A stretch of 12,698 bases of DNA, taken from positions 1-12,698 of the forward strand of contig JAWLBW010000121.1 of assembly GCA_041687475.1 (NCBI GenBank), read 5' to 3'. The notes under the pieces were generated by a model. That model was not told the origin of the DNA, searched no databases, and was given only the letters and a program-made list of their open reading frames with translations. Below are positions 1 to 6,494 of the stretch, piece after piece (position 1 is the first letter of the stretch; each line of letters starts with the position of its first letter). The DNA is from JAWLBW01 sp041687475. GTDB lineage: Bacteria; J088; JAWLBW01. Position numbers and translations under genes: made by a program.

Positions 1-1
1 C

Positions 2-604
2 CTCTCGATAGTGCCGAGCCCCGAAACGCGTGAAGCCGTGGTACCCCGCGAAGGTGGCGTTCGCCTTGGCATTCCCGGCCGCACAGGCCAGCCCACCCCA
101 CAGGCGCAACAGCAACAGCAAACACAGCAACAACAACAGCAGGCGGCAAACGGCCAACAGGTGCTCGGCCAACCGGGTCAGGTCATCATCATCAACCCCA
201 CGCCCCGGCAGCAGGAACAGCTGACCACCGGCGCAGCGGCAGCCGCCGAACCCTCGCCCCTCGCCGACGTCGCCGAGCCGACGCGGCCCGCCGTCGACCA
301 GGATCTCAGGCCCGTGCAACGCGACTTCCCCCCCTACTTCTCGCAGGCCGCTCCCCGCGCGGGAGACGGTGACGCAGCCCTGCTTCCCGGCGGTCAAGGC
401 GGCATTCGAGGCGACGGGTTCAGCGGATCGGTCGCGGCCAGGCAGGCCGAAATGCCTGAATACTTCGAGTGGATCTCGCAACCATGGATGATGCCGCCGG
501 GCGCCCGGCCCGGACTTCCCCCCGAGTTGGAGACAGCCGAGGTATACGACCCCGACGTGCTTGACGCGCTCGACTACACGAAGACGCCGGGCAGCCGACA
601 ATAG
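2..604 (+). CDS. Gln/Pro-rich protein, C-terminal part (5' end outside window)
   Basis: I do not recognise this protein. The frame is open from base 2, so the GTG at 11 and later codons need not be the start, and the gene very probably begins before the window. Numbering from the GTG at 11, a glutamine-rich tract lies at about residues 31-50, followed by a short hydrophobic VIIIN patch, an Ala run (about 75-79), and a Pro/Gly/Asp-rich acidic tail ending in TPGSRQ. No catalytic motif, signal peptide or membrane segment is visible. The composition suggests a disordered linker or tail of an envelope or scaffold protein. A strong GC hairpin starts nine bases after the TAG stop, which supports a genuine gene end here. 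The opposite-strand frame at 420-728 is Arg/Pro-rich and looks like a shadow. Confidence 0.6.
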   Translation, partial: LSIVPSPETREAVVPREGGVRLGIPGRTGQPTPQAQQQQQTQQQQQQAANGQQVLGQPGQVIIINPTPRQQEQLTTGAAAAAEPSPLADVAEPTRPAVDQDLRPVQRDFPPYFSQAAPRAGDGDAALLPGGQGGIRGDGFSGSVAARQAEMPEYFEWISQPWMMPPGARPGLPPELETAEVYDPDVLDALDYTKTPGSRQ

Positions 605-612
605 GCCGGACC

Positions 613-638
613 CTCCGCAGGCCCCCGGGCCTGCGGAG
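613..638. terminator. GC-rich hairpin between convergent genes
   Basis: The arms CTCCGCAGGCCC (613-624) and GGGCCTGCGGAG (627-638) are perfectly complementary. A realistic fold is 11 pairs with a four-base loop. It sits between the stop of the plus-strand gene (604) and the stop of the minus-strand hydrolase (725). No T-run follows on either strand, so it is not a canonical Rho-independent terminator. It could still act as a transcript 3'-end stabiliser or as a terminator with an atypical tail. Confidence 0.5.
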
Positions 639-648
639 CACCTTCACC

Positions 649-687
649 GGTCTGAAAGTCCGAAGGTCCGAAGGTCTGAAAGTCCGA
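649..687. repeat. Tandem degenerate intergenic repeat
   Basis: The 15-mer GGTCTGAAAGTCCGA occurs exactly at 649-663 and 673-687, a 24-base period. A near copy of its second half (AGGTCCGA, 664-671) lies between them. The array sits in the spacer between two convergent stop codons and does not encode protein. Confidence 0.7.
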
Positions 688-724
688 GGGTCTCCCCCTC
701 TCCCCCTCGGCATGCGACCGTACA

Positions 725-1630
725 TCACGTACCCGGGTAGCGGCCGGTTTCCAGAAACCCGAGCAGCCGTTCGTGAAAGGCGTTGCCTACCTGGCGGGTA
801 AGCAGCTGAAAGTGATTCGGGGCAAACGGCAGGCCGCTCATTCGTCCCTCGGTCACAAGGGAAATCGCCCCCTCAGCCGGAGCGACGAAGCGCCGGGCGC
901 CCGAAGGCGGGCACATCCAATCGCCGTCGCCAGCAACCGCCACGGCCGGACGGTTCCACCCGCGTAATCCGGCGGTAAAGTCTACGCCCAGCTGCGAGGC
1001 GAAGTGACCCGACTCACACCAGGAAACGAATTGCCGAACATACTGGGGCGCCTCGTCGGTGTTGCCGATACCAAGACGACGGGCCGGAAACGGCAGGCTG
1101 AGCCGGGCGGGCGCGGCCAGCAGCCCCAGCAGCGCACGGGCCCGCATCTTCTCTACCCCCATGGGCATGCGCCTGAGATACCAGATGTTCGTGGTCAGAA
1201 AAACCGTACGCGCCGCCATGTAACCGCTGCGGGCCGCGTCGGCGGCGACGACCAGTCCGCCGAGGCTGTGGCCGATCACACTCAGCTCGGGCACCCGGCA
1301 CCCGGCCTCTTCGGCGGCTGCGCGGCGAAGGGCCGGCCAATCGAAATCGACCAGATCGTCGAAGCTCCACCGGGCTCCCTGGTCGGTATGGGGACGACTC
1401 AAGCCGTGTCCCCTGAAATCGGGTACGAAGACGTCATAGCCCTGTCCGGCCAACCACGAGGCAAAGCCTGCGCCGCGGGGCCGATCGAAGTACGCTCCGT
1501 CGGTCATCATGGCGTGCCCGCAGAGAACGGCGCCCCGCGCGCTACCGGCCGCCCGGTACACCCGCATGCCGAGGCGCCAGCGGTCATGGGTATCGACGTA
1601 CACGAAAGTCGAGAGCGACGAAGTAGGCAT
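725..1630 (-). CDS. Alpha/beta hydrolase, COG4757-like
   Basis: This is a 301-residue alpha/beta hydrolase, probably a cytoplasmic esterase or lipase-like enzyme of unknown substrate. No signal peptide is seen. The nucleophile elbow is GHSLGG (residues 120-125, Ser122). An oxyanion-region segment lies near LCGHAM (36-41), DFRGHGLSRP follows beta-4 (71-80), the acid is probably in GDGDWMC (Asp236 or Asp238), and the likely catalytic His is His273 in PNHFQLL. The RRLGIGN...VRQFVSWC stretch (184-205) resembles the cap region I recall for the predicted alpha/beta hydrolases of COG4757. The open frame continues far upstream to 3007, but that part is antisense to another gene and low in recognisable protein features. 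The ATG at 1630 directly precedes the folded domain, although no good Shine-Dalgarno sequence is visible. The gene is convergent with the Gln-rich gene. Confidence 0.88.
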   Translation of the reverse strand: MPTSSLSTFVYVDTHDRWRLGMRVYRAAGSARGAVLCGHAMMTDGAYFDRPRGAGFASWLAGQGYDVFVPDFRGHGLSRPHTDQGARWSFDDLVDFDWPALRRAAAEEAGCRVPELSVIGHSLGGLVVAADAARSGYMAARTVFLTTNIWYLRRMPMGVEKMRARALLGLLAAPARLSLPFPARRLGIGNTDEAPQYVRQFVSWCESGHFASQLGVDFTAGLRGWNRPAVAVAGDGDWMCPPSGARRFVAPAEGAISLVTEGRMSGLPFAPNHFQLLTRQVGNAFHERLLGFLETGRYPGT

Positions 1631-1898
1631 GCTGTTTACCGTACTGGAAGCGGGCCACGGGGGCAAGGACGTGCAGCACGGGTCGGCGGACGGCGGAATA
1701 AGGACAGCGCATCGTGCATTACGGGTGCACGGAGGGTCGTCGGACCCATTCGTTTCACTCAGGGCAGGCTCTGGACGTCGGTCGTCCGCATAAGCGCGGG
1801 AGCGCTGCACGGTCCGGCAGGTGGTTGCTGGTTGCCCGTGGTCGGTTGCCGGTGCGGCTTTCCGGCCAGCCGGTTTCTGACCGGTCACCAGGTACAGG

Positions 1899-1927
1899 TT
1901 CCGCCCCGCGCTTCGCTTCGGGCGGAA
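1899..1927. repeat. Inverted repeat, potential hairpin
   Basis: The arms TTCCGCCC (1899-1906) and GGGCGGAA (1920-1927) are perfect complements around a 13-base loop. No T-run follows, so a terminator role is not supported. It may be one unit of a dispersed intergenic repeat. Confidence 0.45.
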
Positions 1928-2081
1928 TGACACGTGGCGTAGTGTTCGTCGGTGGCTCGCACCTGCGGTGCTCGATTCAGGTAAACCGGCGCAGGATAGT
2001 GCAAACCCTCGATTACGAGTATAGCCCCTCGGCGTCTCGGCGCCGGAGCCTGCCCTTGGGCGAAGGATTAATCCCGGAACG

Positions 2082-2130
2082 TGCAGCACGGGTGGTTCCC
2101 GGTTGCCGGTGCTCGTCCGGCCGTGCTGCA
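2082..2130. repeat. Ten-base inverted repeat with 29-base loop
   Basis: TGCAGCACGG (2082-2091) and CCGTGCTGCA (2121-2130) are exact inverted copies, about 140 bases upstream of the lipoprotein start codon at 2273. It could be an operator-like site or a transcript stem, or simply part of the repeat content of this spacer. The left arm overlaps a direct repeat that also occurs at 1669-1683. Confidence 0.45.
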
Positions 2131-2272
2131 AGCCTTGACCATTGACCATCGGCTTATTGGCCATTCCGCGCCATGGGTGCGGCAGCGGTCGACCGCCATT
2201 ATTGGGTATTCCCTTTCGCCGGCCGGTCGGATACCATTCGAAGACCCGAATCTTTACCATGGAGTCACCGGT

Positions 2273-3529
2273 ATGTTGAAGAAACTTGCCGTCACCGCCG
2301 CCCTTGTCGCCGCGCTGCCCGCGTGCGAAGGCACCCTGCTCATCGACGATTACCTCGACGACTACCTCGCCGACGGTAAGGTCACCCTCAACCTGCAGAT
2401 CGGTCAGATCGGCGCCACCACGATCAGCTTGAACGCCGCGCCGAGCCTGGCTGCCGAAGGCGTTACTTCTCCAGCCGATCTCGAGGCCAGCGCCACACCG
2501 TACGGCTTCGCGCACATCGACGGACTGCGCCTCGACCTCACGCAGCTCAGGTTGACCGAATCGCAGGGAGGCACGCCGCCGTTGATCACGTGGGAAGCCC
2601 CCCTGAGCGTCGAGCTGGGCGCAACCCACGGCCAGACGGTCTTCTTCGATGAGCCCATTCAGGCGCCCGTGGGCACCTACGAGGGCGCCTCGGTCGCCTT
2701 CCACAAGACGTTCGAACTCAAGGGTTACTGCCGTACCGCCAACGGTCTCGTATACACCACCGCCGCCGGCGCCAGACTGGTCGAAGGCGACAGCCTCGAA
2801 CTGCCCGACGACTACGGCTACGCCACCTACACCATGGCAACCCCCGGCTTCGACAGCGACACCGAAGACGTCTACACCGACTACCCCGTTACCATTACGA
2901 CCTCGGTACAGAACAAGGTCGCGGTACTCTTCGATCCGTCGTTCGCCATCTCGTGTTACGACGGCACCGACGCCGAGCGTAACCAGCAGCCGATCAACCC
3001 CTATCACTGGGACACCGATGGGTCGTTCTTTCCCCTCGACGAGCCCGGCTTCGCGTGGATTTCGGTGGCCATGTTCACCTGGGTAAGCGACGGCGCCGAC
3101 GAAGCCCTGCCCCAGGCCGAGACCTACATCGCTTCGCGTCTGGTGACCGATGTTTCGACGGCCACGCCCGACTATGCCCGGCTTAACGTCATGACCTTCG
3201 CCTTCCGCGAAAACGGCGACATTCTCGACGCCTTCGGCCGACAGAACCCCGACGATTCGGGCCTGCTGGCCTCGTTCACCGGCTTCGAAACGACGGGCGT
3301 CGACGAATACACCCTGTTCAACGGCGGCTGGATCTGCCCTGAAGGCAGCGACGAAGCCAACTGCGGCGAAGGAACCACGCGCGAGGTTTCGGGCTTCCTG
3401 CGACTCGCCGACTTCGAAACCAGCAACGAAACCCTTGTCGAAGACGGCCCCGACTGCATCGAAGGCGCCGTAGCCGACGTCTTCCGTTGCAGCGACCCCT
3501 ATGCGCTCTTCTGGCGGCGCGTGCGCTGA
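2273..3529 (+). CDS. Lipoprotein of unknown function, Cys-containing
   Basis: This is a 418-residue exported lipoprotein. The signal peptide has two Lys and a hydrophobic core (residues 1-17) ending in LPAC, with Cys18 as the lipidation site. Glu at +2 would favour the outer membrane under the E. coli rule. The start is set by GGAG at 2261-2264, eight bases before the ATG; the frame is open upstream but non-protein-like. The mature part is acidic and beta-rich, with aromatic patches (ITWEAPLSVEL about 105-115, VGTYEGASVAF 133-143). It has six further cysteines (153, 228, 355, 364, 395, 406), enough for three disulfides in the periplasm or at the surface. I do not recognise the family and no catalytic motif stands out. 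It ends just before a perfect terminator shared with the convergent neighbour. Confidence 0.85.
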   Translation: MLKKLAVTAALVAALPACEGTLLIDDYLDDYLADGKVTLNLQIGQIGATTISLNAAPSLAAEGVTSPADLEASATPYGFAHIDGLRLDLTQLRLTESQGGTPPLITWEAPLSVELGATHGQTVFFDEPIQAPVGTYEGASVAFHKTFELKGYCRTANGLVYTTAAGARLVEGDSLELPDDYGYATYTMATPGFDSDTEDVYTDYPVTITTSVQNKVAVLFDPSFAISCYDGTDAERNQQPINPYHWDTDGSFFPLDEPGFAWISVAMFTWVSDGADEALPQAETYIASRLVTDVSTATPDYARLNVMTFAFRENGDILDAFGRQNPDDSGLLASFTGFETTGVDEYTLFNGGWICPEGSDEANCGEGTTREVSGFLRLADFETSNETLVEDGPDCIEGAVADVFRCSDPYALFWRRVR

Positions 3530-3550
3530 CCCCTTTCCCCACCCGGAAGC

Positions 3551-3584
3551 AAAAAGCCTGCCGTATCACTACGGCAGGCTTTTT
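3551..3584. terminator. Bidirectional Rho-independent terminator
   Basis: A perfect 15-base inverted repeat (3551-3565 and 3570-3584) has a four-base loop TCAC. The GC core is GCCTGCCGTA/TACGGCAGGC, flanked by five A on the left and five T on the right, so it has a U-tail in both directions. It lies between the convergent lipoprotein genes ending at 3529 and 3618 and can serve both. Confidence 0.93.
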
Positions 3585-3617
3585 CTTTCGTCGTCGGTTG
3601 CGTGCGGTACGGCTGCT

Positions 3618-4286
3618 CTATTTCCCCGCGAAGTCCCAATAGTAGGCAACGCCGATGGCGGCCTGCCACGCCACCCCTGTCCCGCCGAAGTAGTAGAGCA
3701 TGCCTGCCTCGGGTCGAATCGACCAGACCTCGGGTTCGGGGCTGATGCCCAGGCCGACATTCACGCCCATGTTCAAGTCGTCAAACGGGTCGCGCAGAGG
3801 AAGCACCGTCTTGGTCGACGTATTGAGTTCAAGGTAATCGGTCAGCGCAAAGGTGGCGATGAGCGTCGGTTGAGTCAGCCAGGTTCTGTGAATGACAATA
3901 TCGGAGCCGAAGGCAAACCCCACGGGCAGGTACAGGGCAAGTTGGTCACGAACCAGCGGAAGTTTCGCCCCCAATGCCAACATATGCACCCACGACGATG
4001 CCTCACTCAAGGTGATCCCTTCGTAACGAAGGCGAAGGTCGACGTCGTCACTCAACCCCGTCGCCGCCTGCAATCCTGCCTGCATCTGCTGAATGCGCGA
4101 GAAACGCTCGTCCTTGAACCCCGTGAGGCCGATATGGGAGTAGTTCGGTACGACCTCGAGCCGACCGGGCCCGGTCAAGCGCGCACTCTGCATTTCGGAA
4201 AACGGCACGGCACAAGCACCGAGCAGAAGGGCGAGCATGCAAAGCGGCGCTCGGCTCCACCTGCGACTTCTTGTCGGACGAGTCAT
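3618..4286 (-). CDS. Outer-membrane lipoprotein, beta-barrel-like, unknown function
   Basis: This 222-residue protein has an Arg-rich n-region, a hydrophobic core and the lipobox LLGAC, with Cys25 lipidated and Ala at +2 (outer-membrane type). The mature part is a series of alternating polar/hydrophobic strands, for example LEVVPNYSHIGL, VDLRLRYEGITL, QLALYLPVGFAFG, LIATFALTDYLELNTS, MGVNVGLGIS and AAIGVAYYWDF. This pattern fits a small outer-membrane barrel or barrel-like assembly. I cannot name the family. AGGAG at 4293-4297 lies six bases before the ATG and fixes the start. A TATAAT -10 box lies about 80 bases upstream. The gene converges on the terminator at 3551-3584. Confidence 0.85.
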   Translation of the reverse strand: MTRPTRSRRWSRAPLCMLALLLGACAVPFSEMQSARLTGPGRLEVVPNYSHIGLTGFKDERFSRIQQMQAGLQAATGLSDDVDLRLRYEGITLSEASSWVHMLALGAKLPLVRDQLALYLPVGFAFGSDIVIHRTWLTQPTLIATFALTDYLELNTSTKTVLPLRDPFDDLNMGVNVGLGISPEPEVWSIRPEAGMLYYFGGTGVAWQAAIGVAYYWDFAGK

Positions 4287-4366
4287 GGTTCTCTCCTGTG
4301 CGCTCTCTGTCCGGACGAAAGACCGGCGCGCGCAGCAACCTGCAGGCGATATTGCCCATCGAGCGC

Positions 4367-4395
4367 ATTATAGCTGGAAAGGAGAGAGCGGTCGA
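4367..4395 (-). promoter_or_regulatory. Probable sigma70-type promoter for the 222-aa lipoprotein
   Basis: On the minus strand a perfect TATAAT (-10, 4367-4372) is preceded at 17 bases by TCGACC (4390-4395), four of six matches to TTGACA. Transcription would start near 4360, about 75 bases upstream of the start codon. Confidence 0.5.
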
Positions 4396-4479
4396 GTCGG
4401 AGAGCAATCCTATCCGTAAGCTGGGGAGACCACGACGCCTCGCCCTGCTTTCATGATGAAAGACGAGCCGGCCGGCCGC

Positions 4480-4507
4480 AAAAAAACCCGGGAACCGGGT
4501 CCCGGGT
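4480..4507 (-). terminator. Rho-independent terminator of the hydrolase-FKBP unit
   Basis: On the minus strand the stem ACCCGGGA/TCCCGGGT (arms at 4500-4507 and 4486-4493, six-base loop) runs directly into a T-run made by the A stretch at 4480-4486. It lies about 120 bases after the FKBP stop codon, in the orientation expected for that transcript. Confidence 0.85.
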
Positions 4508-4624
4508 CAAGGAAAATCAAAGGAAAGGAAAACGCGGTGGGTCGAACAGTCTGTGAAAGGCAGGCAAGCTCCCACTCCCCTTCACCCCATCGCCGGCTCT
4601 CCCCTTCGACGTGCAACCATGCAA

Positions 4625-5191
4625 TCAGTTCACGCCGAGCAGCTCGACCTCGAACACCAGGGTGGCGTTCGGGGGAATGACGCCGCCGGCGCCGCGGGCG
4701 CCGTAGCCGAGCTCGGGCGGAATCGTGAGCTTGCGCACTTCGCCGACCTTCATGCCTTCAACGCCCAGATCCCAGCCGCGAATGACCTGGCCGGCGCCCA
4801 ACGTGAACGTAAACGGCTTGTTGCGGTCCTTCGAGCTGTCAAACTTCTTGCCGTCGGTAAGGGTGCCGGTGTAGTGCACGGTAACCATGCGGCCACGCTG
4901 GGCTTCGGCTCCCTCGCCTTCCTTGATCGTCTCGACCTGCATTCCCATGGGATACGTCCTCTTCGGTTTCGGTACGGCGGGCGCCGGCGCGGTTTCGGTC
5001 TCCGCGGCGGCCGTGGCCGTCGTGGCCGTGTCGGCAGTCTTCTGCTCGTCACGGGCCGCTTCCTGTACATCAATCACGCCGGGGCTTTCGGCTACCTGTT
5101 CGCCCGGCTTGTCGGCCTGTTGTTCGACACGACGGTCGCAACCGGTCACCACGAGCAGGGCGGCAAGCCCGAGCATCATACGGTTCATCAT
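4625..5191 (-). CDS. FKBP-type peptidyl-prolyl cis-trans isomerase lipoprotein
   Basis: This 188-residue envelope-anchored prolyl isomerase catalyses cis/trans isomerisation of X-Pro bonds in exported proteins. The signal peptide ends in VVTGC (Cys18). Residues 19-80 are an Ala/Thr/Glu/Pro-rich, probably flexible linker. A single FKBP domain occupies about 83-188, with VHYTG (105-109), FDSS (117-120), PFTFTLG (126-132), VIRGWDLGVEGM (136-147), IPPELGYG (157-164) and IPPNATLVFEVELL (172-185). The aromatic pocket residues Tyr107, Phe117, Phe127, Trp140, Tyr163 and Phe180 are present, so it should be active. Asp at +2 would predict inner-membrane retention under the E. coli rule. The start is supported by GAGAG at 5199-5203, seven bases upstream and overlapping the stop of the preceding gene, which implies coupling. 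There is no N-terminal dimerisation domain, so it is not FkpA/Mip-like in layout. Confidence 0.95.
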   Translation of the reverse strand: MMNRMMLGLAALLVVTGCDRRVEQQADKPGEQVAESPGVIDVQEAARDEQKTADTATTATAAAETETAPAPAVPKPKRTYPMGMQVETIKEGEGAEAQRGRMVTVHYTGTLTDGKKFDSSKDRNKPFTFTLGAGQVIRGWDLGVEGMKVGEVRKLTIPPELGYGARGAGGVIPPNATLVFEVELLGVN

Positions 5192-5201
5192 TCTTACACT
5201 C

Positions 5202-6203
5202 TCAGCTTTCGGCGGTTACTTCGTACTGCTTCAGCAGCCACTTCGCGATGGGCATGAAGACCTGGCGATCGGCATGCTTGCTGATGAACAGATCGGCGTG
5301 GGCATAGTGCTGCGACTTGTCGCCGACCTCGAGTACTTCCTTGACGTCGCCCCCGAGGGCGTAGAAGCCCGACAGCGCCGTTTCGCGCGGAACGATGCCG
5401 TCGGAGCTGGCAATCACGCACAGGAGCGGGTTCTTGCGCTTACGGATTTCCTGCGTGACGTTACGACCGCGCAGCACGAGATCCTTGTGGCGCATCCAGT
5501 AGGCAATCTGACGGTTGACCCCGGGCACCGGATCTTCAATCGACTTCGTGATCTCTGTCAGCGAATTCATGTCGACCAGTTCGGGATGCAGGTACACCCG
5601 CAGCAGAAACGGCGCCTTGACGATGACCGGAAAGAGCGTGCGGGCAAGACGCTGCGTGCCGTAGAACGGAATGCGGCCGATGACCTCGGGCAGTCCGAAA
5701 GCGGCGCGCAGGGCGGGAATGATCTTCTCCCACCGAAGCGGGGCGCCGATGGCCACCAGCGAGCCGATTTTCGGTTCGTCGGCCAGCGCGAGATAGGCGT
5801 AGAGGAACGTGCCGCCCAGGCTGGCGCCCACGCCGTCGACCATGTCCTTGCATTCAGATACCGTGCGCTTGAGAATGGCATCAATGGCGGCCGGCAGGTC
5901 TTCCATGACCACATTGGCCAGGTCGTAGTTACGCGAGCCGCCCTTACGACGCGAACCGCCCTGCCCGCGCAGGTTCACGCTCCACACGTCGAAGCCCTTC
6001 GCCGCCCAGGCCGCCTCCATGGAAGCTCCCGTGGGGTGGAAGCTGAAAATGAAAGCGTTCATGCCGTAACCCGGCACGATCATGAGCGGACGCAACGACT
6101 TGTTTACCCGATGCGGGTCATAGCACTGCCGCAATTCGAGTTCCCAGCCCTTGTGGTTGGAAATGTAATGGGTGCGTACGACAAGTTCGGCGGGTTGCTT
6201 CAT
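5202..6203 (-). CDS. Alpha/beta hydrolase (acid-lipase / PHA-synthase-like fold)
   Basis: This 333-residue alpha/beta hydrolase is probably cytoplasmic, as no signal peptide is seen. Its substrate is unknown, likely an ester or acyl compound. LMIVPGYGMNAF (40-51) forms the oxyanion region and VWSVNLRGQGGS (73-84) the following loop. The nucleophile elbow is GASLGG (126-131, Ser128), the acid Asp268 lies in SSDGIVP, and the His is probably His302 in HYAHADLF (His299 is the alternative). GASLGG instead of GHSLGG, with the LRGQGGS loop, resembles lysosomal acid lipase and PhaC-related proteins, but no PHA-synthase Cys nucleophile is present. The gene ends ten bases before the FKBP start, so the two share a transcript. 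No clear Shine-Dalgarno sequence precedes the ATG; a start further inside would cut into the first strands. Confidence 0.88.
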   Translation of the reverse strand: MKQPAELVVRTHYISNHKGWELELRQCYDPHRVNKSLRPLMIVPGYGMNAFIFSFHPTGASMEAAWAAKGFDVWSVNLRGQGGSRRKGGSRNYDLANVVMEDLPAAIDAILKRTVSECKDMVDGVGASLGGTFLYAYLALADEPKIGSLVAIGAPLRWEKIIPALRAAFGLPEVIGRIPFYGTQRLARTLFPVIVKAPFLLRVYLHPELVDMNSLTEITKSIEDPVPGVNRQIAYWMRHKDLVLRGRNVTQEIRKRKNPLLCVIASSDGIVPRETALSGFYALGGDVKEVLEVGDKSQHYAHADLFISKHADRQVFMPIAKWLLKQYEVTAES

Positions 6204-6494
6204 GACGGGTTAACCGGTTGCACGGATGTGAAAAGTTTGAGGTGATAGGTGACGTGCTGCAAGGCTGTACGTCGGTGACCGGTGACCGGTGGCCGGTCGT
6301 TCTGCATGAACTTGAAGTCTCTCAAACTTCTATCACACACCTGGTGGAAATTGAAATTCTACCCTATCACCTGTCACTTATCACTACCGGATTGCACGGC
6401 TGCATGGGGGTGACAGGTTTGGGGTACCGTTCATCAGGCAGCATGCACGGCTGCAAGTGCGGTACGAGTCCGACCGTGCATCCGGTAACCCGCA
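6204..6494. repeat. Intergenic spacer with mixed direct and inverted short repeats
   Basis: The 291-base spacer between purD and the hydrolase holds three tandem heptamers GGTGACC, GGTGACC, GGTGGCC (6274-6294). TGCACGGCTGCA occurs exactly at 6393-6404 and 6444-6455. AGGTGATAGG (6240-6249) is inverted at CCTATCACCT (6363-6372), and AGTTTGAG (6234-6241) is inverted at CTCAAACT (6321-6328). CGTGCTGCAAG (6253-6263) also occurs exactly at 2122-2132 in another spacer. No convincing terminator for purD is visible. A weak minus-strand -10 (TAGAAT, 6356-6361) lacks a good -35. Confidence 0.65.

Larger units (their letters stand above)
1631..2272. other. Gene-free spacer rich in short repeats
   Basis: This 642-base spacer lies between divergent genes, so it should hold promoters for both, but I see no convincing -35/-10 pair. 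Its content is repetitive. ACGTGCAGCACGGGT occurs exactly at 1669-1683 and 2079-2093, and CGGTTGCCGGTGC exactly at 1843-1855 and 2100-2112. TGCAGCACGG (2082-2091) pairs with CCGTGCTGCA (2121-2130). A hairpin with arms TTCCGCCC/GGGCGGAA lies at 1899-1927. TTGACC occurs twice at 2135-2147. Open frames crossing it lack protein-like composition. Confidence 0.6.
4287..4624. other. Gene-free spacer between two minus-strand units
   Basis: This 338-base spacer contains the terminator of the FKBP unit (4480-4507) and a probable promoter for the barrel-like lipoprotein (4367-4395). Purine-rich sequence (AAGGAAAATC and similar) lies at about 4508-4535. Short frames crossing it have no protein-like features. 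Confidence 0.6.

Noticed and set aside
1004..1930. 308-codon plus-strand open frame
   Set aside because: It is mostly antisense to the alpha/beta hydrolase and runs into a repeat-rich spacer; no protein features.
1631..3007. N-terminal extension of the alpha/beta hydrolase frame to 760 codons
   Set aside because: The extra part is antisense to the lipoprotein gene and spacer and has no domain. The hydrolase fold begins right after the ATG at 1630.
4887..6245. 452-codon plus-strand open frame
   Set aside because: It is antisense to the FKBP and hydrolase genes, both of which have clear catalytic motifs and ribosome sites.
6204..6494. CRISPR array
   Set aside because: The repeats are short, unevenly spaced and degenerate, with no constant repeat-spacer period and no cas gene.
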